DNA of 64,000 bases from Streptomyces resistomycificus (GTDB lineage: Bacteria; Actinomycetota; Actinomycetes; Streptomycetales; Streptomycetaceae), in NCBI RefSeq assembly GCF_001514265.1, contig NZ_KQ948988.1:689395-753394 (forward strand), in the 5' to 3' direction. The position numbers and the translations under genes are program-made. Of the stretch, positions 16,753 through 25,456 are shown piece by piece. The notes below the pieces were generated by a model that was not told where the DNA came from, ran no database searches, and saw nothing but the letters and a program-made list of their open reading frames with translations. How positions within the stretch are numbered: the first letter of the stretch is position 1; each line of letters starts with the position of its first letter.

Positions 16753-17610
16753 GACGTCGTTTCAGTTGGTGAGTCTGCGGTAGCTGATGAGTGCTGCGGC
16801 GATGCCGACGAAGGCCAGGAAGTGCTCGGCCTTCCGCTCGTAATGGCGGTGCAGTCTTCGGCATCCGGCCAGCCAGGAGACCGTTCTCTCGACGACCCAG
16901 CGGTGTCGGCCGAGCCGCGTGGATGACTCGATGCCCTTGCGGGCGATGCGGTGGCGGATACGACGCTCGCGAAGCCATTTCCGCAGGTGGTCGTAGTCGT
17001 AGCCCTTGTCGGCGTGGAGCTTGGCCGGACGTCGGCGGCGGGGTCCGCGGCGGGAGCGGATGGGCGGGATCCCGCGCACGAGCGGCTGCAGAGCCTGGCT
17101 GTCGTGCATGTTGGCGCCGGAGATGCCCAGCGACAGCGGCAGCCCGTTTCGGTCGGTGATGAGGTGGATTTTTGACCCCGGCTTGCCGCGGTCGGTCGGA
17201 TTCGGTCCGGTCAGTGGCCCCCTTTTGCCGCCCGTACGCTGACGGAGTCGATCGCACACCGCGACCGGTCCAGCTCGCCCCGAGCACCGAGCTCGTCGAG
17301 GATGACCCGGTGGAGCCTGGCCCACACCCGGTCCCGGCTCCACTGGGCGAAGCGCCGGTAGACCGTGGGCCAGGCCGGACCGAACACCGGCGGCAGCTGC
17401 CGCCAGGTGCAGCCCGAGGTGGCCACGAAGACGATCGCCGCCAGGCATTCGCGGTCGCCGGCCCGTCGGCGGCCACCGCCCTGCGGGCGTATGACCTCCG
17501 TCGGCGGGACCACCCGCCGAAACAGCGTCCACAACTCGTCCGGCACCAACCGCTCCACCAGATCCGTCATGCACGGCTCAACGAGCGAACACGCCATCAG
17601 AAACGGCGTC
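16753..17610 (-). mobile_element. Intact IS5-family (IS427-type) insertion sequence, 858 bp
   Basis: The element is bounded by imperfect inverted repeats: GACGTCGTTTCAGTTGG at the left (16753-16769) and the complement of CCATCAGAAACGGCGTC at the right (17594-17610). Both ends are flanked by TTA (16750-16752 and 17611-17613), a 3-bp target duplication. It carries the two-frame transposase described next. Presence of both ends and target repeats means a recent, probably still mobile copy. Confidence 0.85.
16762..17597 (-). CDS. IS5-family transposase, two frames joined by -1 ribosomal frameshift
   Basis: Frame 1 (17597-17211, 128 aa) starts MACSLVEPCMTDLVERLVPD, contains the HTH-like SGCTWRQLPPVFGPAWPTVY and ends in RAAKGGH. 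Frame 2 takes over as KRGPLTGPNPTDRGKPGSK. It contains the catalytic block KLHADKGYDYDHLR and RHRWVVERTVSWLAG and ends LISYRRLTN at 16762. The junction holds A AAA GGG (around 17221-17227 on the complement), a classic -1 slippery heptamer. Programmed fusion of the two ORFs into a DDE transposase is the known mode for IS427-group elements. An alternative start is ATG 17570. Confidence 0.82.
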
Positions 17611-17820
17611 TTAGGCGTCGACGACCCGTCCCGCCGCCGGGAGCGCTACCCGGAGCCGATCGGACGCTGACCCGGCAGCCCATAGCCCGGGCCCGGCCCT
17701 CCCGCTGGAGGACCGGGCCTGGCGGCTGTCGGCACAAGGGAGAGCTGGCGGCGAGCCCGCGACGAGCGGGTGCCGCCCCGCGGCCGGCTCCGGCACAGGA
17801 CGTCGATCACTTCCTGGTGG

Positions 17821-17860
17821 TCCTGCCACCGGTCACCCGTTGTGGTGTCCGGTGGCAGGA
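17821..17860 (-). terminator. Terminator-like inverted repeat after the nuclease/hydrolase gene
   Basis: Perfect 12-bp inverted repeat (17821-17832 and 17849-17860, TCCTGCCACCGG) with a 16-nt loop, about 70 bp beyond the stop of the large minus-strand gene. A second hairpin with 12-bp arms lies at 17691-17718. No gene is supported between 17611 and 17930. Confidence 0.5.
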
Positions 17861-17930
17861 GCTATGGTCCGGTCCGCGCTCACTGTGTGTCAGTTGACGG
17901 TGTAGCCGACCCAGCACCCAACGCGGCCGC

Positions 17931-20383
17931 CTAGATGTTGCCGCCTCTGTTGAGCCAGCACCGAACGGCTCCGCCGTTGTAGACGACGACGTAGTCAGCC
18001 TTTCCGTCGCCGCTGATGTCGCGGAACGCCGACTTCTCACCGGGGTATCCGGTCTCCTTGACGAAGTTCCGGTGCTCGGTGAACCCTCCGGCGCCCCGGC
18101 CGCCGTCGTTGATGTACGCGTGGACGGCACCGGTGGAGCCGACCATGAGGTAGTCGTCCTTGCCGTCGCCGTTGACATCCGCGAGGCGGAGCTTGTCCCG
18201 GGAGCCGTAGGAGACGCCGGGGGCCCAGTTCAGGATTTCCTCGAAGCGGTACCCGCTGTTCTGCGCCGGGAGGTTGAGGTAGGCGTGGACGGCCCCGTCG
18301 TCACCGACCCGGAGGTAGTCGTCGCGGCGATCGCCGTTGACATCGGCGAACCGGACGGATTCGCGTCGCACGCCGGCGGCTTTCGGATTGGTCGCCACGA
18401 CCGCTCCGCTCCATGTGATCCGGCCGTCGCGCACCCCCTCGTTCACGTAGTGGATCAGAATTTCGGTGGAGCTCCCGGTCGGGCGGACCTCGACGATGTC
18501 GCTGCGTCCGTCGCCGGTGAGATCGGCGAAGCGGAGGCTCTCGGCCTGGTCGGAGTCCTGGACGGAGAAGTCGGTGTCCACATCCGCCCAGTGCGGCTTG
18601 CCGGGCTCGGCCCGGGTGTTCAGCCCGATGCGTAGACGGCCCGTGTCAGGAACGCGCACGTAGTCCTCGCGGCCGTCGCCGTCGAAGTCCGCGAGGTCGG
18701 TACGGCCCCGGGGAGACTGCATGCCGGGGGCGATCACGCCCAGCGAGTGCCACCCCTCACCCGCCGCACTCCCACCCTCACCCTCGCCCGTGTCCGGGCC
18801 GGTCGGGTCACATGCGCCCTCGGTCACCGGAACGGGTTCCTTGAGCCAACCCTGGCTCTCGACGAGCAGCGCGGCGGCGTGGAACGCCCTGGCCACCTTG
18901 AGGTAACCCTCGTCGTCGGGGTGCGAGCCGTCGACGTCCTCGGTGGTCAGCTCTCCCATGCTGACCAGTCTGACGTGTTTGCCCTGCTCGCGGCGCTCAT
19001 CGACGATCCGGGGCAGCTCGGCGTTGTACCGGTCGATCTTGGCCTGCATCCCCGCTTTGGTGGAGGGGATCAGCGTGGCCACCAGGACGGTGGCCTCCGG
19101 GGCGTCGCGCAGGATCTGGTCGATGAGGGCCCCGAGCCGCTCCGGGGCACGGTCCAGCTGGTAGTTCTGGTTCATGTCGTTGGTCCCGGCCATCAGGGTG
19201 ACCAGGTTGGGCCGGTGTTCCTTGATCGAGCAGTCCGCCACGTCGGCGATCTCGTCGATCCGGAAGCCCGGGTGGCCCTCGTGGTCGGCGTCGGCCATGC
19301 CTCCCGAGCGCCGGGAGCCGACCATGTCCACGTCCCGCTTCATAACCATGCCGGTGTCGTCGACGATGAAATTGTATTTGAGGTCGTCGTAGAGCCCGGC
19401 GCGGTATCCGTTGCCGTGGGAGCTGTTGATCCCGTGGCTGATGGAGTCGCCCAGCACCTCGACCCTCGTGGGCACGGGCGCCGAAGGATCGGACACAGGC
19501 TGGTCGGGGCCCACCTGCACGGCCCAGTGATCCGAGCCGCCGCGTGCCAGGCGGGACGGCAGACGGTCCACCCACTGGTCGGCGACGACATAGTCCAGCT
19601 CCCCGCTGCCGGCCTGCGTCGCCTGACGGGTGCGGTAGACCTGCGCCACCGGGAAGTGGGGGCGTCCCTGCAGGTCCTCCGGGGAGGCGTTGAAGTCACC
19701 TCCCACCGCCCACTCGTAGGATGTCCCGTCCTGGCTCGCCCAGAGTCCGACGGCATCGTCGATCGCGTCCAGCATGCGCGCGGAGTCGCCACCGCCGCCG
19801 GACAGACCATGGAACGTGAAGTACCAGTGCTGTCCGAAGCGCACGCCCAGGGCCCGGCGGCCGGCACTGATCGGGTTGTCGACCACCCGGACCTGGTCCG
19901 GAACCCCTCGGGTCATGATCGCGATGTTCACCCGGCCACCCGTGTTCGTCCCGCCGTTGGTGTCCGTCTGGAGGAAGTAGACCTCGTAGGGCCCCCCTCG
20001 TGCGTCTCGGTTTCCGGGTTCCAGGTGCTGTTCTCGTAGGTGTCCCCGTCGGCCGTCGTATGAGTGATCGACCTGACCCGCTCGTTGTTGTCGTCGAGCA
20101 TGCTGGACGGCGGGCCAGCACCTGCTTCCTGCAGCAGCAGCACAGACGTCTGTCGCATGTACTGCCGAGCCTGTTCCCACTTGGCTCCGGGCTGACCGGC
20201 CAGGCTCTCGCCCTGCATGTTCCAGGTGATGACCGTCCTGCGGTCCAGGCCGTCGGCACGCGCGGACTGCGGCGTGAACACGACTGCGACTATCGACGTG
20301 GTCAGCGCGACCATCGCAAGGGCCACGGTAAGCGGTATTCGCAACGGGCTGTGGCATAAGAATCCATATCTCACGGCAAGCAT
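17931..20383 (-). CDS. Secreted CdtB-like nuclease / SGNH hydrolase / FG-GAP fusion, with a frameshift
   Basis: From ATG 20383 the frame gives a signal peptide (VALAMVALTTSIVAVVF, cut near ARA-DG). It then gives RTVITWNMQGESLAGQ, KWEQARQY and VLLLQEAGAG, the start of a CdtB/DNase-I-fold nuclease. At the C6 run 19992-19997 one base is out of register. The next frame continues GPYEVYFLQTDTNGG, NIAIMTRGVPDQ, TFHGLSGGGGD, GGDFNASPEDL, LDYVVADQW and SDHWAVQVG, so the catalytic His, Asp/Asn and final His are all kept. An SGNH hydrolase follows (VEVLGDSISHGIN, GTNDMNQNY, DGSHPDDEGY). About four FG-GAP/VCBS repeats come last (ADFDGDGREDYVRV, FADLTGDGRSDIVEV, FADVNGDRRDDYLRV, LADVNGDGKDDYLMV). Whether the frameshift is real or a sequencing error cannot be decided here. 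Confidence 0.75.
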
Positions 20384-21156
20384 GACGGTCACGAGGACAC
20401 CGTGGTTGCCTGAAGCCGTCGCGGCAGTGGCTATGGCGGCGAGAGCCTGGTTCGAGAGGCACCCTGCCGCAGGCACACGGCGGTCCGCTGAGATGCTCGA
20501 CAAATGCTCCGCAGGGAGCGTGGGATCCTGACGGCCCGGCAGTGGCCGCTGCATCGTCGGCGGCCCGGCCCGGCCCGGCTGCGGGAAAGTACACCTGCAG
20601 TGGGACACGCCCCGCGGCCTGGACGATGAGGGCACCGGACGAAGAACCCGGTGTATGTCGCAGAGATCCGCAACAACAGCGCGGACGTGATGATGCATCT
20701 CGGCTGTCCTTGTGCCTGAGGCCAACAAAAGGAGACCCGCGCCGGCCACCGACAGTGCGGGCACGGGGGGCCGTTACCCGTGGTCTCCGAGGGAACGAGG
20801 CCGTCATGTCCGTGCCGCGCCGTGAGCGCAGCAGCACCCGCCCGCCCGCGTATACGGCGAGTTGGGCGCGGTAGCCGTCCCACTTCGGTTATGCGCTGTC
20901 GAGCTGTCCGCGGGATATCGTCCGGCGCCATGTCGATCACTGGATGGCGGGTGAAGTGCACCCGCCATCCAGTGATCGACATGGCGGGCGCACTTCACCC
21001 GCCGAGCTGATGTGGCCGCGGGATGCGTGTGCCCGAGGTGCAGCCGTTCCTGATCAGGCCAGTCGGCATGTACGACGTCGAGTCGAACCGGTACTTCTCG
21101 GTGTGGCCGGCGTCGTCGCCGCGGAACACACAGGCCGCGCACCCCGGGATCTGCCT
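20384..21156. other. Long non-coding stretch with a perfect hairpin
   Basis: About 770 bp without a supported gene between the nuclease-fusion gene and the LacI regulator. Scattered open frames have poor codon bias. Its outstanding element is the hairpin at 20926-20986. A shorter echo of its inner arm (GCACTTCACCCGCC) recurs at 20990-21003. Confidence 0.4.
20926..20986. repeat. Perfect 28-bp inverted repeat with 5-nt loop
   Basis: Left arm 20926-20953 and right arm 20959-20986 are exact reverse complements around the loop AAGTG. This is far longer than a normal terminator and might be a terminator, a relic of an inverted duplication, or a structured RNA element. Confidence 0.85.
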
Positions 21157-22182
21157 TCAGCGGGGCGGGGCGGACGTTCCCCGGACGACAAGACGGGGGG
21201 TGATGACTTGTTCCCCGGCGGGGATCTCCGCGCCCTCCAGGCGTGCGACGGCCCGGCCGACGGCGAGCCCGGCGAGGCGTGCGATGTCCTGTCCGACGGT
21301 GGTGAGGTCGATGTGGGCCAGGCGGGCCAGATGGCTGTCGTCGAACCCGACGACGGAGATGTCGCCGGGGACCGCGACGCCGGAGCGGAGGAAGAGGTCG
21401 AGTACGCCGGTCGCGCAGCGGTCGTTGAAGGCCAGTACGGCGGTGGGGCGCGGGCGGGTGGCCGACAGGGTTCGGGCGGCCTCGGCGCCTTCCTCCTCAG
21501 TGAGACCGCCGGGGAGAATGCGGATGTATTCGCCCAGGCCGTGGCGGTTCATGGCGGTGCGGTAGCCGCGGCGCCGGTCGGCTGCGCCCGGTGCCCGGCC
21601 GCCGTCGATGTGGGCGATGTCGCGGTGGCCCAGAGCGACGAGGTGGGCCACCGCCTGGCGGGCTCCCTCGTCGTCGGCGGTCCGTACGACCTCCAGGCCC
21701 GGGACGGACGGCCGCAGCCGGCGGGCCACGGAGACGACCGGCAGTTGCCCGGCGAGTTCCGCCAGCCGCGCGGCGGGGGCCTGCGGGCCGAGCAGGATCA
21801 GCGCCTCGCAGCGGTCGTCGAGCAGCGTCTCGACGGCGCGCTGCTCGCCGCGCCCGGCGGCCACTGCACTCAGCGCGATCTGGTACCCGGCCGGTTCGGC
21901 CGCCGCGTAGATGCCCTCCACCAGGTCGGAGTGGAACGGATGCTGGAGGCCGAACTGCACCCCGAGCAGATGGGAGCGGTGGCTGCGGAGCAGCCGGGCC
22001 CGGGCGTCGGGTCGGTAACCGATCTCCCGCGCGGCCTGAAGGACGCGCTCGCGGGTGGCCTCGCCGGCCCCCTTCGCGCCACGCATCACGATGGAGACCA
22101 GCGCCGTGGACACCCCTGCCCGTGACGCCACGTCGGCGAGCGTCGGTCGCTTTCCGTTGGGGACCGCTGGGGTCGCCGGCAA
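21157..22182 (-). CDS. LacI-family transcriptional regulator
   Basis: A 341-residue repressor with an N-terminal HTH (TLADVASRAGVSTALVSIVM, residues 14-33) and hinge-helix region, then a periplasmic-binding-like sensor domain (LLGVQFGLQHPFHSDLVEGI, ALILLGPQ, AHIDGGRAPGAADRRRGYR, VLAFNDRCATGVLDLF, SVVGFDDS). Start: TTG 22182 preceded by GGGAGGA. It is divergent from a hydroxypyruvate-isomerase-like gene, and the region between holds perfect palindromes centred on GAACGTTC. It most likely represses both itself and the divergent pair, with a sugar or sugar acid as inducer. Confidence 0.92.
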   Translation of the reverse strand: MPATPAVPNGKRPTLADVASRAGVSTALVSIVMRGAKGAGEATRERVLQAAREIGYRPDARARLLRSHRSHLLGVQFGLQHPFHSDLVEGIYAAAEPAGYQIALSAVAAGRGEQRAVETLLDDRCEALILLGPQAPAARLAELAGQLPVVSVARRLRPSVPGLEVVRTADDEGARQAVAHLVALGHRDIAHIDGGRAPGAADRRRGYRTAMNRHGLGEYIRILPGGLTEEEGAEAARTLSATRPRPTAVLAFNDRCATGVLDLFLRSGVAVPGDISVVGFDDSHLARLAHIDLTTVGQDIARLAGLAVGRAVARLEGAEIPAGEQVITPRLVVRGTSAPPR

Positions 22183-22224
22183 CCTGTCCTCCCTGGTCGG
22201 GGTCGTCTCCTACGGAGTCGACTA

Positions 22225-22236
22225 TAGAACGTTCTA
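22225..22236. promoter_or_regulatory. LacI operator O1
   Basis: TAGAACGTTCTA is a perfect 12-bp palindrome directly in front of the lacI-type gene. A TATAGT hexamer on its minus-strand flank could be the regulator's own -10 box, which would give autorepression. Confidence 0.75.
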
Positions 22237-22258
22237 GCTTTCACGGGCCACCGGAGCC

Positions 22259-22288
22259 TTGACAGGGGAGGGCGACAGCTGGCGTACT
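22259..22288 (+). promoter_or_regulatory. Putative promoter of the isomerase/oxidoreductase pair
   Basis: TTGACA at 22259-22264 and, 18 bp on, CGTACT at 22283-22288. It lies between operator O1 and operator O2/O3, so bound repressor could loop or block it. Confidence 0.45.
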
Positions 22289-22304
22289 GCTGCTCCACGG
22301 AGTT

Positions 22305-22332
22305 CTAGAACGTTCTAGTTCCTTGAACGTTC
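22305..22332. promoter_or_regulatory. LacI operators O2 and O3
   Basis: CTAGAACGTTCTAG (22305-22318) is a perfect 14-bp palindrome with the same core as O1. A third core, GAACGTTC (22325-22332), follows seven bases later. All three lie upstream of the ATG at 22365. Confidence 0.75.
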
Positions 22333-22364
22333 TGGTCCGAAGTCGCGGAGAGAGGTACGTGGCG

Positions 22365-23147
22365 ATGTACACACTGGCGGCCTGCGCCGAGATGGTCTTC
22401 CTGGATCTGCCGATCGACGAGCGGGCACGGCGCATCCATGACGCCGGTTTCCAGGTCGAGATCTGGGACTGGACCCGGCACGACCTTGCCGCTCTGGCCC
22501 GGACCCCGGCCGACTTCTCCTCCATGACCGGCTACATCCGCGGCAGTCTGACCGACGAGGAGGGCGCGGCCGAACTCCTGAGCACCGCCGAGGAGTCGCT
22601 CAAGGCGGCCGAGCAACTGGGCTGCCCTCGCCTGAACCTGCACGGCACCGGACTGGACGGCCAGGGCCTGCCGGTGGTGCCGGTGACCGGTGAGGTCACC
22701 GGAGAGATGTGGATCGCCGCCCACCGCACGCTCACCCGCCTCGCCGAGCTGGGCGAGAGCGCCGGGGTCGTCTTCACCCTGGAGAACCTCAACACCGCCG
22801 TCGACCACCCCGGGGTGCCGTTCGCGACAGCCGCCGACACCCTGGCCCTGGTCGCGGCCGTGGACCGGCCCGGGCTGCGGATGAATCTGGACCTCTACCA
22901 CGCCCAGATCGGCGAGGGGAATCTGATCGAGCTGGTCCGCAGGGCCCATGCCCTGGGCCTGATCGGCGAGATCCAGGTGGCCGACGTCCCCGGCCGCCGC
23001 GAACCCGGAACCGGGGAGATCAACTACCCAGCCGTCGCCCGCGCCCTGGCGGGCCTCGGCTACGAGGGCACGGTCGCGCTGGAGGCGTGGGCCTCCAGCG
23101 ACAGCGAGCTCGCTCTGGAGCGCTTCCGCTCCGCCTTCACCGTCTGA
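22365..23147 (+). CDS. hyi: Hydroxypyruvate isomerase-like TIM-barrel protein
   Basis: A 260-residue AP-endonuclease-2-type TIM barrel. It begins MYTLAACAEMVFLDLPID and carries the metal-ligand blocks VFTLENLNTAVDHPG, RMNLDLYHAQIGEG and EIQVADVPGRREPGTGEINY, with a final TVALEAWAS. The pattern matches hydroxypyruvate isomerases (hydroxypyruvate to tartronate semialdehyde), but related barrels isomerise other keto-sugars. Start ATG 22365, or GTG 22359 which is closer to GGAGAGAGG. First gene of a LacI-controlled pair, followed by an oxidoreductase 50 bp on that could act on the product. Confidence 0.85.
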   Translation: MYTLAACAEMVFLDLPIDERARRIHDAGFQVEIWDWTRHDLAALARTPADFSSMTGYIRGSLTDEEGAAELLSTAEESLKAAEQLGCPRLNLHGTGLDGQGLPVVPVTGEVTGEMWIAAHRTLTRLAELGESAGVVFTLENLNTAVDHPGVPFATAADTLALVAAVDRPGLRMNLDLYHAQIGEGNLIELVRRAHALGLIGEIQVADVPGRREPGTGEINYPAVARALAGLGYEGTVALEAWASSDSELALERFRSAFTV

Positions 23148-23197
23148 CTGTCTCCACAGCCTGTACCCACCCCGACGACGACGTACGGAGCTCCCGC

Positions 23198-24223
23198 ATG
23201 ACCACCCAGCAGCCTCTCGCCGTCGGCCTCCTCGGCGCCGGACGGATGGGTTCGTTCCACGCCGAGACCCTCGCCCACCGCCTCCCGGGCGTCCGGCTCG
23301 TCGCCATCGCCGACCCCACCCCGGGCGCCGCGCGGAGCCTGGGCGACCGGCTCGGCTGCGCCACCGCCTACACCGACATCGGTGAACTGCTCGCCGACCC
23401 GCACATCGACGCGGTGGTGATCGCCACCCCGGCCCGTACCCACGCCGACCTGGTCGAGGCGGCCGCCAAGGCGGGCAAGGCGGTCTACTGCGAGAAGCCG
23501 ATGGCGGTCACCCTCGCCGAGGCCGACCGCGCCATCGCGGCCGCCGCGGATGCGGGCGTGCCCCTCCAGGTGGGCTTCAACCGCCGCTACGACGCGGGCT
23601 TCAGGGCCGCCCACGAGAAGATCGCCGCCGGCGCCATCGGCACACCGCAGCTGTTGCGCTCGCTCACCCGCGACCCCGCTCTGGCCGACCCGGCCCGCAT
23701 ACCGCCGTGGACGATCTTCCTGGAGACCCTCATCCATGACTTCGACGTCCTGCGCCACCTCAATCCCGGTGCCGAACCCGTCGAGGTCTTCGCCATGGCG
23801 GACGCCCTGATCCGCCCCGACTTCAAGGACCGCGGCCTGCTCGACACCGCCGTCGTCACTGTCCGCTTCGACAACGGCGCCCTCGCCACCGCCGAGGCCA
23901 GCTTCCAGGCCGTCTACGGCTACGACGTACGCGCCGAGGTCCTCGGCTCGGCCGGGATGCTCACCATGGGCGACGTCCGCCGCACCCACCTGACCGCATA
24001 CGGCCCGGACGGCGTCGCCGCCGAGTGCGTCACCTACGACCAGCACCTCTTCCACGACGCCTATGTGGCCGAACTCGCCGACTTCACCGACAGCGTCCGC
24101 ACCGAGCGCACCCCCTCCGCCACCGGCGAGGACGCACGCGCTGCCCTGGCCATCGCCCTCGCCGCCGTCCAGTCCGTCACCACCGGCGGTCCCGTCCGCG
24201 TCGACAAGCTCCAAGACCTGTGA
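23198..24223 (+). CDS. Gfo/Idh/MocA-family NAD(P)-dependent oxidoreductase
   Basis: A 341-residue two-domain dehydrogenase. The Rossmann start VGLLGAGRMGSFHAETLA is followed by the family EKP motif YCEKPMAV, the catalytic-domain VGFNRRYDAGF and IHDFDVLRHL containing the conserved His/Asp. Overall it is closest in look to inositol 2-dehydrogenase-type enzymes. Start ATG 23198 with CGGAG seven bases ahead. It lies downstream of the isomerase-like gene, so the two probably catalyse successive steps in breakdown of a sugar or inositol derivative under LacI control. Confidence 0.88.
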   Translation: MTTQQPLAVGLLGAGRMGSFHAETLAHRLPGVRLVAIADPTPGAARSLGDRLGCATAYTDIGELLADPHIDAVVIATPARTHADLVEAAAKAGKAVYCEKPMAVTLAEADRAIAAAADAGVPLQVGFNRRYDAGFRAAHEKIAAGAIGTPQLLRSLTRDPALADPARIPPWTIFLETLIHDFDVLRHLNPGAEPVEVFAMADALIRPDFKDRGLLDTAVVTVRFDNGALATAEASFQAVYGYDVRAEVLGSAGMLTMGDVRRTHLTAYGPDGVAAECVTYDQHLFHDAYVAELADFTDSVRTERTPSATGEDARAALAIALAAVQSVTTGGPVRVDKLQDL

Positions 24224-24302
24224 AACACGGGTCTTCGGCCGCAGCGCGGACCCCGGCGCCGTGCGACAAGTACGGGGTGGCGGCCAGGTCGGTCCAACAT
24301 GC

Positions 24303-24336
24303 GACACCCCCGCTGCTCGAGTGCGGCGGGGGCGTC
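24303..24336 (+). terminator. Terminator-like hairpin after the LacI-controlled operon
   Basis: GC-rich inverted repeat of about 14 bp (GACACCCCCGCTGC against GCGGCGGGGGCGTC) with a 6-nt loop, 80 bp after the oxidoreductase stop. Confidence 0.5.
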
Positions 24337-24455
24337 GGTGACTTGTAGACGTCTGAAGAGGGTGAGCCGACGGACAGGGCAAAGACGGAGGCGATCAGTC
24401 CACCGACCCCGACACCGACGAGTGCGGCGATCCGTGCGAGTGGGCCAGCCGCCCT

Positions 24456-24593
24456 TCATCGTCCTGACTTGGGCCATGGACAACGGGCAATGGCAAACCC
24501 TGTCCATAACTTCGGTGCCGCGGCCCACCCAGCGGGCAGGACAGGGCTGTCCACGGCCACTGTGAGCATCGGCTCGGGCAAGGACCACGTCAT
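24456..24593 (-). pseudogene. ATP-dependent DNA ligase N-terminal remnant
   Basis: The minus-strand ATG 24593 gives MTWSLPEPMLTVAVDSPVLP then AGWAAAPKLWTGFAIA. Intact ligases of the LigC/LigD type read PML...GWAxEPKWDGxRA at this point. Here the catalytic Lys motif EPKWDG has been changed to APKLWTG and the frame stops soon after, so this is a decayed stub. Nothing else in 24224-24808 is supported. Confidence 0.45.
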
Positions 24594-24808
24594 GCGGTGA
24601 CGCCTTCCACGCGACCACCAGCAGCGACCCGCGCCCACCACCCGGCAGCCGGTCGACGCCGACATGGGCTAGGGGCACCCCCGGACGTTTGGATTTGTTC
24701 TGGCCGGAGGCCAGGCGCTGGGAGTCGGCATGAGCTGAACTCTCGCTTTGCCACCGGCTCCCGCCGACGAGTTCGGAACTCGCACGGGTCTCGTCGCTGT
24801 CCGCCTTC

Positions 24809-25456
24809 CTAAGGCGCGGACTCCGGTTCGCAGGGCTTGATCTCGCCCTTGACGGCGTAGAAGAGCTCGGTCGGCACCCCTGTGCCGTCCTTGCGGGTCA
24901 TGTTCTCGATGCCCAGGGAATCGCCCGGACGCAGCGTGACCGTCCACTGGCGGGAGAGTCCCGCCGGGGCGACGACGTCGTCACCGTCCGGCGGCTCGTC
25001 GCCGATGTACCCCCGCTCCATCGGAGCTGACAGCAGCTCGCCGCGAGGTTGTGCGCAGCGCTCGCCGTACGGCAGGTCGTCGATGGTGACGTGGATGCCC
25101 TCGGCGCGCAGGCGTTCGGCCAGTCGGTGCTGGGCCTGAGAACCGATCCCGATCTTGACGAGGCTGAGCGTGACGCTGCCGTCGTCGTGTTGCTCCACCG
25201 CGTACGCCGGTGAGTCGGCCGGGGTGCCCGGCACGAGCACGGCCGCGAGTCCGGCCGCCGCGCAGGCCCCGGCGGCGAGGGCGAGCCGGCCGCCCGTGAA
25301 CAGTCGGCGCCGTGCCGCGCCGGCGCGGGCGAGGCGGTCCTCCTCCTTACATTCGATCTCCTCCCGCTCCATCTCCCTCAACTCCGTCTCACGTCGCGCG
25401 ATCTCCCCCCGCAGTTCGACCAGCAGTCGGTCCTCGAACGTCGTCCTCGTGGTCAT
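24809..25456 (-). CDS. Membrane-anchored protein coupled to an ECF sigma factor (putative anti-sigma)
   Basis: A 215-residue protein with a highly charged cytosolic N-terminus (ELRGEIARRETELREMEREE), one membrane helix (about residues 57-77, ALAAGACAAAGLAAVLVPG) and an extracytoplasmic domain (YAVEQHDDGSVTLSLVKIG, RLRAEGIHVTIDDLPYG, WTVTLRPGDSLGIENM). Its ATG overlaps the stop of the sigma gene (ATGA, 25453-25456), so it is made with it. This topology and coupling suggest an anti-sigma or signal-sensing partner, but it lacks a zinc-binding HxxxCxxC motif. The function is inferred. Confidence 0.7.
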   Translation of the reverse strand: MTTRTTFEDRLLVELRGEIARRETELREMEREEIECKEEDRLARAGAARRRLFTGGRLALAAGACAAAGLAAVLVPGTPADSPAYAVEQHDDGSVTLSLVKIGIGSQAQHRLAERLRAEGIHVTIDDLPYGERCAQPRGELLSAPMERGYIGDEPPDGDDVVAPAGLSRQWTVTLRPGDSLGIENMTRKDGTGVPTELFYAVKGEIKPCEPESAP

